Source: Chaetoceros tenuissimus (taxonomy: Eukaryota; Bacillariophyta; Thalassiosirophyceae; Chaetocerotales; Chaetocerotaceae). Taken from it: 64,000 nucleotides of DNA. The translations under genes and the position numbers were made by a program. Every line of letters begins with the position of its first letter. Within the stretch, counting starts at the first letter, position 1. The notes under the pieces were generated by a model that worked only from the letters and a program-made list of their open reading frames with translations, had not been told where the DNA came from and searched no databases. The DNA is taken from contig BLLK01000020.1 of NCBI GenBank assembly GCA_021927905.1, positions 1,240,001-1,304,000 of the forward strand. Reading direction: 5' to 3'. Below, piece by piece: positions 10,863 through 19,649 of the stretch.

Positions 10863-11220
10863 TTTGGATGATTTACTGTCTTATTAATTTGAATTTTGAG
10901 CGTATGGGAGGAGATTGGAAAAGAAGGCCGAGAGTTTAGTGAGAGTCTGCTATTCGCTATTGTATTTACAGTATTATTATGTTCATCTCTTGCTGGCTCG
11001 TGCGCTCGTGCTGCTTGTGCTTCTTTTTCTACTTGTTGGAGTACCTAGCCTTATTATTAAACAAATGAGGTTTTTATACAGCACGCGGTCATTGGAAAAT
11101 GACATTTCTTCTCAATTTTTAAATTTCATCTTTTTTCATGGTTCATGGTACCTAACCATAAAACATATGGTTCCACAGCAAACTGGAATATAGAGATATA
11201 GTTTTATAAAGTTGACCAGG
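10863..11220. promoter_or_regulatory. Divergent intergenic region
   Basis: 358 bp between a minus-strand and a plus-strand start. A frame of about 90 codons at 10915-11193 is open, but it is rich in Leu/Tyr by composition only and has no family features. A CTTGTGCTTC pyrimidine stretch near 11015 is the only noticeable element. Confidence 0.3.
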
Positions 11221-12108
11221 ATGGCAATTCAGGCTGTGGATTATGTATGGAGATTTGGATATGGCTCGAATATTGGGCTAGAAGTACTCAAGCAAAAAAA
11301 GAATCTCAATCCCAAAGAATACTACACTGGGACTATCACGAACTACGAATTATACTTCACACCTGGAATCCCATTTGTAGAACCTGGATGGGGCGCTACA
11401 AGGTACCACGAAGGATCAATGTTGCATGGATCAGCTTTTTACATTTCTCAAGAAGAAGCGCAAAAGTTAGATGCACAAGAAGCTGGATATAATGTTCTAC
11501 CATGCCAGTTTACATCTTATTGTGGAAAGGTCATCAATAATGTTGGATTATATGTACCAAAAAAAGAATTTAAAATTGGAGACAAAGAAGGTATTCCTTC
11601 CTTGCGTTATTTACGTCTTTTACGAAAGGGAGCAAGGCAAGGAAATTTGGAAGCGCATTGGATTGAAAAGCTGGATAAGCAGCCTTATTATAAAACGCCT
11701 CCAGAAGTTCGTGCACAAACATTGAAATGGATACAAGAATTTGAGAGCGATCCTGTACGAAGTGGCGTTTATTGGACAGCAGAAGAATTGGCAAGGCACG
11801 ATGGAAAAGATGAAAAATATCCTGCTCACACTAGTGCTTTGGAGTATGTCATCAAGATCAACGATGCTCGGGTTTTTCCTTCATGGAAAGGACATACCAT
11901 CACACGTAGAAATTTACTACAATTTAGAGGTCAAAGTCTTGATACCAATGATATTCGTTATGGACAAGAAGGATTTCGTCCCCTTCCAAAACTAAACGAG
12001 TGCACTGAGGAAGAAAGAGAATTCCTACTTCAAAATCTCGAGTCAGTTTTGCATAGAGGAGGTGAAATTGTGGCAAGATTGAAAGATTTTCTAGAAGATC
12101 AAAATTAA
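11221..12108 (+). CDS. Gamma-glutamylcyclotransferase-like protein
   Basis: 295 residues from the ATG at 11221; an in-frame TTG lies three codons upstream but is not a credible eukaryotic start. The N-terminus WRFGYGSNIGLEVL is the family's YGSN phosphate/substrate loop, and TNYELYFT, ATRYHEGSMLHGSAFYIS matches the GGCT/AIG2 fold core, where a Glu acts as base. GGCTs release 5-oxoproline from gamma-glutamyl amino acids or glutathione. The C-terminal 130 residues extend beyond the usual compact domain (about 160-190 residues) and are not assigned. Expected in the cytosol. Exact substrate unknown. Confidence 0.75.
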   Translation: MAIQAVDYVWRFGYGSNIGLEVLKQKKNLNPKEYYTGTITNYELYFTPGIPFVEPGWGATRYHEGSMLHGSAFYISQEEAQKLDAQEAGYNVLPCQFTSYCGKVINNVGLYVPKKEFKIGDKEGIPSLRYLRLLRKGARQGNLEAHWIEKLDKQPYYKTPPEVRAQTLKWIQEFESDPVRSGVYWTAEELARHDGKDEKYPAHTSALEYVIKINDARVFPSWKGHTITRRNLLQFRGQSLDTNDIRYGQEGFRPLPKLNECTEEEREFLLQNLESVLHRGGEIVARLKDFLEDQN

Positions 12109-12176
12109 TTTAGTATTCTTGTATTCCTAAAAGTACTAGTAAAGATTATATATCGGAAAAGAACCTATTTTTGCAT

Positions 12177-12953
12177 TCAAATGACATCTCGTTGCTGTAC
12201 GAAAATTTTGCCTTCACCAGTTTTGTGTGCTCTAATTTCATCGTCGATATACAATAGGTCAAAATATGTCTGAGGTGCAAGCTTTGGATCTCTACCCTTG
12301 GCTATCGCGATAAGGTCATTGAATATCTTGGGTGGAAAGCTAAATTTAAAATCTTTGAGAAATGGTAAGGGCGCCCTTTTATTCAGTGCTCTACCCCGTA
12401 GGAAATCTAGACGAACACAGGTGTCTGAAAGAGCCGTCATTTCTATAGTAATCTCAAGCTCATCAAATGGTCTCTTTTCTTCATCTCCAGATAATTTAAT
12501 GAAATTGACACATTCTCCAGCTTTTGTATCAATTCGTTGCCCAGTTTTCACTTGCACACCTTGTGCAACTTCATCACCGAATTTCTCCTTCGAATTCTTT
12601 TCGGTCCGTGCTGGAGCCTCAGCATCTTTAGCATTCGTATAAAGTAATTTCCATGCTCCTTCTAAAGGGGCCTTGGATGTCCCATCCTCTGATTTATAAC
12701 CTTTTAATCCACGGGTTGGTACACTTGTTGGATTGAGAAGAGAAAGTTCTTCTACAAGTGATAGTACCAGTTCTTCGTCCTTTGACTCTGCAGCTTTTAC
12801 AAGCTGATTTTTGAGGTCGTTGCGTTTCATTTGAGTGAGAGGTTTGGATAGAAATGATGGCAATGTAGTCGAAGGCGCCGTTGTGGAGAAAGCTTCGACT
12901 TTACCAATGCTAAACGTCAGCAATAGAGGTGAATATATGAGGAAACTCTTCAT
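12177..12953 (-). CDS. Plastid lipid-associated protein (PAP/fibrillin), plastid-targeted
   Basis: 258 residues. The N-terminus is a signal peptide ending VEA then FSTTAP, an ASAF-like cleavage site with Phe at +1, which marks import into the diatom plastid. The body matches the PAP/fibrillin lipocalin-like fold: GAWKLLYTNAKDAE (about 98) and a beta-rich core, ending near YFDLLYIDDEIRAHKTGEGKIFV, the conserved C-terminal block with the D-x-D-x-R-x-x-R/K-type motif. Fibrillins bind plastoglobule and thylakoid lipids and quinone precursors. It converges on the GGCT gene with only 68 bp between, and diverges from copy A of the unknown family. Confidence 0.85.
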   Translation of the reverse strand: MKSFLIYSPLLLTFSIGKVEAFSTTAPSTTLPSFLSKPLTQMKRNDLKNQLVKAAESKDEELVLSLVEELSLLNPTSVPTRGLKGYKSEDGTSKAPLEGAWKLLYTNAKDAEAPARTEKNSKEKFGDEVAQGVQVKTGQRIDTKAGECVNFIKLSGDEEKRPFDELEITIEMTALSDTCVRLDFLRGRALNKRAPLPFLKDFKFSFPPKIFNDLIAIAKGRDPKLAPQTYFDLLYIDDEIRAHKTGEGKIFVQQRDVI

Positions 12954-13475
12954 TTAAATGGACTGGAGAAGGACGAAAATGCTGAGATGAACTTTTAAAT
13001 GAAACAAGTTGCGTTTTTTTGTTTTCGAGTGCACCACTAAATTGTACGTATGGCTACTGTACTTTCTGTAAAATGAGAGAAAAACATCAAAACTCTCTCT
13101 TTATTTCCCATCTCTATCTTTGTCTATAGGGGGAATAATATTTCACCCCAAACAAAACTAAAATGGGCCGCGCCTCTTTCGGAGAAGTGAAGTGTTTTCA
13201 GTTAAAATAAAACGGTACAGCTACAAGTAGCTACGTAATAGGTCCATAGCCAAATTGAGCCATCACTGAAACCCCGCTCCCGCTTGACAGACATTGCTTT
13301 CCTTCTTCTCTTCTCTTGCTTCACCAACACTGAACGCTGCCAAAAATGAATCCTTTTTCCACTTGAATTAGACTGAAGCACACTGCCACTGCATTACACA
13401 CAGCACTCCAAATACAAATCTCAATAGCAACTCGAATACAATTCGAATCATTCGACTAGTCTCGAATTAGATACA
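12954..13475. promoter_or_regulatory. Divergent region containing the duplicated 5' flank of copy A
   Basis: The left 130 bp belong to the fibrillin promoter. From about 13084 to the ATG at 13476 the sequence is nearly identical to 43915-44305 in front of copy B, including the GGGCCGCGCCTCTTTCGG block (about 13164-13182) and two near-TAC-rich stretches. The promoter was therefore duplicated with the gene. Confidence 0.6.
13084..13475 (+). repeat. Duplicated 5' flank, copy A
   Basis: About 390 bp aligning almost base for base with 43915-44305, with only scattered substitutions and small indels. It ends at the ATG of a paralogous gene in both places. The 3' two-thirds are also recognisable, more diverged, upstream of copy C (about 47570-47777). 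Confidence 0.85.
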
Positions 13476-16400
13476 ATGGATTCAGAGTCGCCTTCCAAGT
13501 TGTGTGGGGTTACCTCTCATGCATGCCGCCGTCCACGGAGTTCCAATCAAAATGATGAAAATGCTGCATGCCATTCATCACAAACACTGAACCACAGTAC
13601 AAGGATACACTCATCAAACCTCTCTACTGGCTCACCTAGACCGATTGCACTGAATGAATCAAGCAACCAAGTGTTGGGAGAGACAGAATCTTCACCAATG
13701 AAAACAACACATGTTGAAAAGCCTTTTGAATCAAGTCGAATGCCTACCTCTAAGGAGTAAGTCTATATTGTCTCCAATTGCACATTTTCCATCCTTTTAA
13801 TATTAATTATGGTTTGGTAACACAGGAGTAGCGAACAGGACGAAAATCAAGCTTCTATTGGCCATGATTCTCGAAAACGAAAAGCAGAAAAATCAAATGA
13901 TGATGCCGAAACGAAGAAGCACAAGACAGGTGACATTCGAAACTTCTTCTCTGGACCTTCCACTGGAGCTTCTACTAAAAGGAAGAATGTATCAAAAAAG
14001 AAGAAGTCAAGAACCGAACTGCAAAAGAATCGAGGTCAAGTAGATTTCTACTTTCTCCCAAAAGTCGATGGTGAACTGAAAAGTCCAAGTATTCAATCAA
14101 GGTAAGCACATTTTGCATACTGTATTTCACATTTGATTGTATATTTAGAATTAGTTGTTTATCTTTTTATAAATATAGATCATTGCAAAAACAACCGTCG
14201 GATAGGCAAGATTGGGAAAAGGATGTACCACCGTTGATAAGTAGAGAGAAAGAGATTCTCTCATATGTAGACAAAATCTATAAAGATGCTGATTTGAAAA
14301 CCACAACCATAAGGCATATCAACGAATCCGTCAAAGAAGAGTTTCAGATTGATGAACTCAATGATGAAATAAAGAAATCCATCAAAGCTCATGTGACAAG
14401 ACTCGTCAATGCACCAGATCCCATTCAAGTCCCAGCGGTTGAGGATGGAGCTCGGACTTCACCTCGCGAGATTTGTATTTACGATACTGTTTGTAGACTC
14501 ACTTGTCCAAAAGTAAAAAAGATATTGAAAGAAGTCATTGCCCCACAGTGTTTAGGTAAACTCAAAGAGGATGGACATTATACGGATCCATTTTCTGAAA
14601 ACTTGGAAAATTTGAATTATGGCAATTTTTACCCAAACGAACATTACAAGAGATGCGCAGTGTACTGGCTTCAAGAAGAGGAGAAGTTTGGTGCATCAGC
14701 TGAATTTAACAAGAGAGTGAGCTACTATCAAGAAGAAGCCAACGACGGTGAAGCTCTTCATTTTACAAAAGTACTCACCTGTGACTCCTTCACGCAACTG
14801 CATTGTGACCATGTCGAGAAATGGAGAAATGAGTTTTTCAAATTGATCGGATGCTCATCAAAAGAACTTACCGAACTTACATCATTGAAAGAATTGAAGG
14901 AAAATCATTTATTCCATCTTCTTCTATTATCCCATTTCTTTGAGGAGCGAGACCACACCTACTTTTTGAAGAAACTTGATTTGTTCCTTTTGGAAAGTTG
15001 CGTGCAATTTGAAAATGGTCATGGAGACAAACCGGCATCGATGCACGAAGTTTTTGGAGATGCTAATGATGTATTTTGGGACAACCACAAATTCTGCTCT
15101 GAGAAAGCTGCTTTTCTGAGTAAAAAAATGGAGGAGAAATCAGGCTATGGCATCAAGCACTTTACAGTTGGCGTGTCGAATTTGAACTGGGCGCCTGGAA
15201 TTCACACTGGCCAGGCTGAGAAGCATATTCATTCCACTATTGCGATTGTAAAGACATTCCACACAGAGTTCCGCAACATGTTCCCAAATGCTATACCAGA
15301 GTCTCCTGATATAGATGAATGCTACGATAAGAAATATCTTCTCGAGCATCGTGCCGAAGCACAGAAGAATTGCCGACAAGTTGCTGAAAATATAAAGAAT
15401 GGCGCTCAGCGGACATTGAATTTCGTATGTACCAATAAGTTTGCTTGGAGCTACGATTATGAGAAAAATGAAGAGGTAAAAGATGCTGACCGTGCTGTAG
15501 CTCATCACTTGCAGGTATACTGTGAACTTGGTTATGAAATTTTTCATACAGAAGACGATTTGATATTGTTGTATACGAAGGAATCAAACTCTTTTATATA
15601 CTTCCTTGGGCCGCTCTGCAAGCTTCTTAGCAAATTTTCATTTGATACACCAGAGAATATTGCATCAGCGACCAAACGAGCTGTACGGGCCGAAATCTTC
15701 CGACAGCTTTGCAATATGGCCAAGGGTCGTCCTGATGGTGGTAAGGATGATATTTTTGGAAATATTCTCCTAGCGCACTATCTTGCTACATTGTTGCATC
15801 TTCAGCTTCATATGACATGGATGTTTGCTGTAGCTTTTGGTAAAGATATCTTGACACCGAGAGAGCTCATGAGTCAAGATAGAGAGTATTCTCAAATATC
15901 AAGGAGAGAGAGGAATACTCTATCAATCAGGACCTATGATAGTGAAGGTCGTGATGGGGTCTCAACCGGTGATTTCGATAGCACGATATTTTATTTGGCA
16001 TTGAATATCTATTCTTGTTATCCATTGGAAGAAGCTAGAGTATTGGTTGCAAAGCTTTTCAAAGAGACTGGTGCTAATTTAACAGATTCTGCTATCAGTG
16101 CTCGAAATATAAACTTTGGTAGAGGGAACTATCTGAGCCCTGAACTACAACGTGACTGGATTGCTTTCTATCAAAGTAGTGTGAGACAAAATAGCGGAAA
16201 CTCTAAAGGAAGGAGACAAACCCCTGCAGAAAAGAAAGAGTGCGACAGATGTATTGGTCTTCTCATTGACGAGGTGTGGAAAGTGATTGAAGCAAACCCT
16301 GATGGTGGTGATGATGAAGAAATGTCGATCAAGGTCTGGCTCAAAACAACGGAAGATGAGCAGACCAAAGCGAGAGCGCAGAATAGTGATGCGAATGAAC

Positions 16401-16621
16401 CAAATGTGCAATTCGAAGAGCATCTGCAACTACCTTTTGTTCATGGCGGACTCTTTAACCGGTTTAAAAAGAAGGAAAACCCGAAATACAAGGGATCCTT
16501 TCGACTTGGGCTTCACAAGGTTGAATATCCAAGTAGTCAAGCTTGGAGAATGAAACCGTTTGTAACTCGAAAGAATTACAAATACAAACTTGCCATTGTC
16601 CAAGTTAATCTTCCAGAATAA
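13476..16621 (+). CDS. Unknown-family protein, copy A (3 exons, intact)
   Basis: CDS is join(13476..13756, 13826..14101, 14179..16621), 999 residues; introns of 69 and 77 bp both split codons in phase 2 and are conserved in copies B and C. Exon 1 is Ser/Asn-rich and disordered. Exon 2 has basic clusters (RKRK, KKHK) likely to be nuclear signals, and TGDIRNFF (128-135) plus RGQVDFYF (163-170), both resembling PCNA-binding PIP boxes. Exon 3 (about 186-999) is a large folded region with no recognised domain; conserved blocks include DECYDKKYLL, AVAHHLQVYC, GRPDGGKDDIF, FYLALNIYSCYPL and NINFGRGNYL. No reverse transcriptase, capsid or known transposase motif was seen. It may be a lineage-specific nuclear family or an unclassified mobile element. 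Confidence 0.7.
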
Positions 16622-16752
16622 TGGTGCACAAATTGGATGTGTGCATTCATAATTCATGTTTGTTGATAGAATTTAGAATAATGTATAATGATACAATTGT
16701 ATTTTCTCTATGAATGCACTATACTGTAGGGCGGTCAGTTCAACTCAATTAA

Positions 16753-16983
16753 ATGGATGGGGGAAAATGGTTTCCAGCTCTTGCAAATGATATTGTTGTA
16801 TGGCCTACAGCAAAAAAGGATTTGAAAAAGTATAGATTCGGAGTAAGAGAAGTGACTATTGAAAAAGGGAACAAAGTGTACTTGAAAGAAGACGTAGTGG
16901 ATGGGGTCAATGTTCGGAAAACTTACCAGCTTATCACCTATAGCGAAGTGACAAAATTGTTGTTCAAAGTGGAAGGCTTATAG
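16753..16983 (+). CDS. Hypothetical 76-residue protein
   Basis: A short open frame starting MDGGKWFPALANDIV just downstream of copy A. It is balanced in composition and moderately basic, with no signal peptide or membrane segment. No family recognised. It could be a real small gene, the 5' exon of something, or a relic of the duplicated block; no counterpart was seen downstream of copy B. Confidence 0.3.
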   Translation: MDGGKWFPALANDIVVWPTAKKDLKKYRFGVREVTIEKGNKVYLKEDVVDGVNVRKTYQLITYSEVTKLLFKVEGL

Positions 16984-17289
16984 TTACTGTGTTAAAATGT
17001 AGCTGATGAAAACTAAGCACTATTGACTGGGTGATTAGCTTTGATCCGTATTCTTCAATTCTTTTCTTTGTGTTTCATGCTGCTTCTTTCTACTCATTCC
17101 AAGATACTAATAGCTGACACACGCGGTGACTCGGGCTGACTAAACAGTATCTTGAAAATGAGAAAGATCGATCGATGAAATAATGATTCGCAAAGCATTT
17201 GTTGAAATGTTGATGAATGTAAAAGGATGTCAGAGTGAACAGCAGTGAACTCGTCCTCCCGTTTTGAATGGTTGTCAGCTAAGTACTAT
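16984..17289. other. Intergenic, nothing recognised
   Basis: About 300 bp without coding character, holding the 3' flank of the small frame and the left boundary of a transposon fragment. A GATCGATCGATGAAA run near 17167 is the only simple feature. Confidence 0.3.
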
Positions 17290-17438
17290 CCTGGCCACAA
17301 CGAGACTTGGATGGGGGCATCTAACCTGCGTGGTGACTGTCGGTTGGCTGGATGCCCCCATCCAGTTCTGATGGCTCTCGTCGGTTGCAGCTGGCTTACG
17401 GCAGAACCATACCGTACTTATGGTGGGACAGGGGTCCT
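17290..17438 (+). mobile_element. Fragment of hAT-like MITE
   Basis: This aligns, in reverse orientation, with the left part of the complete element at 31316-31645. Shared are the terminal repeat TGGGACAGGGGTCCT (17424-17438), the CTCTCGTCGGTTGCAGCTGG stretch and the internal hairpin arms TGGATGGGGGCATC (17308-17321) and GATGCCCCCATCCA (17351-17364). The other terminal repeat is missing, so it is a truncated copy that cannot move. Confidence 0.75.
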
Positions 17439-17476
17439 GTGCTGTGGTTTCGTTTGACACAAGAAATGAAAATGCA

Positions 17477-17546
17477 AAAGATAGAGATGGAAAGAAAAGA
17501 GAACGTTTTTGATGATTTTTTAGATACTGAGAACGTAGTACGTACG
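17477..17546 (-). repeat. Dispersed ~70-bp repeat
   Basis: Read on the minus strand, this matches 43889-43955 (TATCTAAAAAATCATCAAAA core and CTCTCTTTTCTT-like stretch) and in part 13084-13135. It therefore links the MITE-fragment locus to the 5' borders of copies A and B. Confidence 0.6.
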
Positions 17547-17630
17547 AGTACGACGGAAGTATCAGCCATCTCAATACTGTTATTAGTCTAGATAATAGTA
17601 CGTACATGAAGATAAAAAAGCAAAAGGGTT

Positions 17631-17713
17631 TCCGCGCAGCAGGATTTGAACCTGCGCTCTGTTAACAGAAATTGATCCTGATTCAACCGACTTAACGACT
17701 CGTCCATACGCGG
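17631..17713 (-). tRNA. tRNA-Leu(CAG)
   Basis: 83 nt that fold as a class II tRNA. Acceptor CCGCGTA pairs with TGCGCGG (one G-T); D stem GAC/GTC; anticodon stem GTTGA/TCAAT around loop ATCAGGA with anticodon CAG at 17678-17680; a long variable arm built on TCTGTTAACAGA; T stem GCAGG/CCTGC with loop TTCAAAT; discriminator A. No intron and no encoded CCA. The D loop reads GAGTCGTTAA, lacking the usual GG pair (one G replaced by C), so it may be a weak or decaying copy. Confidence 0.85.
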
Positions 17714-18468
17714 GGTGAAATAAAACAGTTGGAATAAAGTTGTACATAAACTCTAAATATTTGCTATCACAGACTTCAATCTTTACAGCTTCCTCAAAAC
17801 CGAAGAAGAAATAATTCAAATGCTCTTGACACCATATTCATATTATGTGCTAGATGTATAAGTCTTGCTTGTATTCAATTAAATGGAACTTGATGTCACT
17901 CCACTTGCGTCTTGCGTCATCAACTGATGATAATACGTGTGTGAAAAAACTAAAATGATGAAAAGTTCCTCACATTCCTACTTTCTGCATTCAGATTCAT
18001 CATTTACACGGAACTTGATGTCATCCCACTTACTTGAATCATCAAGTGACGCAACATTCCCACTTTCTGCATACACTCATTTACAGGAACTTGATAACAT
18101 GTCTCTTGCATCATCATCGAGTGACGCAACAACACGAAATGTAGGCTGAATGAAAAAGCTGAGTTATTTATTAACTTCATTCCTACTTTCGGCATTTTTC
18201 TCCTCTTTCCTGCATGCAAGATTCAGAATATGTACATGTCGACATTCTAACGTCATAGTCCATTACTTCTGTCAAAAATAGGCAAACCTAGCTGATGACA
18301 TCATTGAAGTAGACAACTCATAACCCAATTGTTTGTCTAGAATAAACAATAAACCACACAAACACAAAACAAGATGGACGCTCTACTTTGCTTTGTGACG
18401 GAGAATTACTACTTTGTTTTGATTAGTCGCCGTCGTCACATCATAATATTTGATACTTTGAATTAAAA
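17714..18468. other. Intergenic with degenerate tandem repeat
   Basis: No gene is supported here. About 17884-18200 carries a diverged tandem repeat (separate entry). The last 250 bp are AT-rich and precede the frame at 18469. Confidence 0.4.
17884..18200. repeat. Degenerate tandem repeat, unit about 75-85 bp
   Basis: Three to four imperfect units share GGAACTTGATGTCA, CATCAAGTGACGCAACA and TTCC(T/C)ACTTTC(T/G)GCAT blocks in the same order. Units have diverged by substitutions and indels. Short open frames through it are by-products of the repeat. Confidence 0.6.
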
Positions 18469-19083
18469 ATGAAATCATCTATTCACAAGTATCCAATTAA
18501 GAGGAAAGTTACTGTTGATAGTCGCAGTACACAGCAAATTCTGATAACAGAGCAAACTTCTAAGGAAAACCTAGTTGAGCTTGGAATGCGTCTCCGAAAA
18601 CTTCTGGAATGTAGCAAGAAAACTAATAAATCAAGACAAGAAGTGAAGCGATTAGCCAGGCTCGTGGAGCAAGAAAGAAGAATACATGGTGCTCCTGCTA
18701 TATCCTCCATTCCTGACGACCGTTGGTCGGCGAAGAGGGATAGTATTGTTCTTGTTACTGAGTCTCACTCTCGTCGTCCTAGTAGTACTTCTGCTTCCTT
18801 CCACATGAAACGACAGCAGCATCGTGGTCAAATAATGGATTCAGCAACAATTTTTCCACAGTCTTGGACAGAGAATAAATCGATTGCGAGGAGGAAGGTA
18901 TCCATTTCTCCCGGCCCTCTAGAGTCTAGTTTACCAAGACTACAAACTCAACCTTGTAACGGTCGCCTTTCGCCACTTCCTACAGAGACTTCCGTCCTCA
19001 CTAAAGGCAATGAAAGTTTCTTTTCTCCACGTATGGACCATGAAGTTCAGAAATTTCAGTCCCAATTCTTTCCTTCTTGGTAG
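18469..19083 (+). CDS. Hypothetical basic protein
   Basis: 204 residues, not recognised. Residues about 30-70 form a Lys/Arg/Leu-rich helix (LGMRLRKLLECSKKTNKSRQ), possibly coiled coil or DNA/RNA-binding; the rest is Ser/Arg/Pro-rich and probably disordered. No signal peptide or membrane segment. Coding status rests on frame length and a plausible ATG only. Confidence 0.45.
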   Translation: MKSSIHKYPIKRKVTVDSRSTQQILITEQTSKENLVELGMRLRKLLECSKKTNKSRQEVKRLARLVEQERRIHGAPAISSIPDDRWSAKRDSIVLVTESHSRRPSSTSASFHMKRQQHRGQIMDSATIFPQSWTENKSIARRKVSISPGPLESSLPRLQTQPCNGRLSPLPTETSVLTKGNESFFSPRMDHEVQKFQSQFFPSW

Positions 19084-19649
19084 ACTGAAATTTCTGTTAG
19101 TCTTCGTAATAAGTACTGAAAACGCCTTGAACCATCTCCTCAGATCCGCCCGAGTTGGTATCTTTTACCATCCGAATTGGATTTCTGTGGTATACTTTCG
19201 CTACAATACTTTCTTGATGTTATCCCATTATCTGTCATTGGAAGAAATAAAAAATGCATGTACATAACTCCAATTTTCTGGCAATTTTGCAATATGCCAG
19301 CCATGTAGATGTCATACCATAGTATGTGTGACAAAATTCAACTTGTCAATGTAACAATAAAACCTTTTTCTGTTATACAATGATCATTCTGTATGTGTAC
19401 ATTATCGTCTAGCATTGTTTTCTTGAATGATGATTACATCACAAATCATTACCAAATACAAATTTCTGATATTGTACAAAGGGTATGGAAGAGGATGTGG
19501 TACGTACCTTACCGGTAAGTATGTAGGCCACTACAATGACGATTCTAGCGTCGAAAAATGATGACAGACTGAGATTTACGACATGGTATACTAGTCAATG
19601 TTTGAAAAAAGGTAAAACTGTTATATCACAAACAAATATTGTATTTATT
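19084..19649. other. Convergent intergenic region
   Basis: 566 bp between two 3' ends. AT-rich, with a palindromic GTACGTACCTTACCGGTAAG stretch at about 19500-19520. No gene, tRNA or repeat recognised. Confidence 0.3.

Noticed and set aside
10915-11193. 92-codon frame upstream of the GGCT-like gene
   Set aside because: Composition-driven (Leu/Tyr/Val), no family features, lies in a divergent promoter region.
18004-18219. Short frames at 17937-18219
   Set aside because: By-products of the degenerate tandem repeat.
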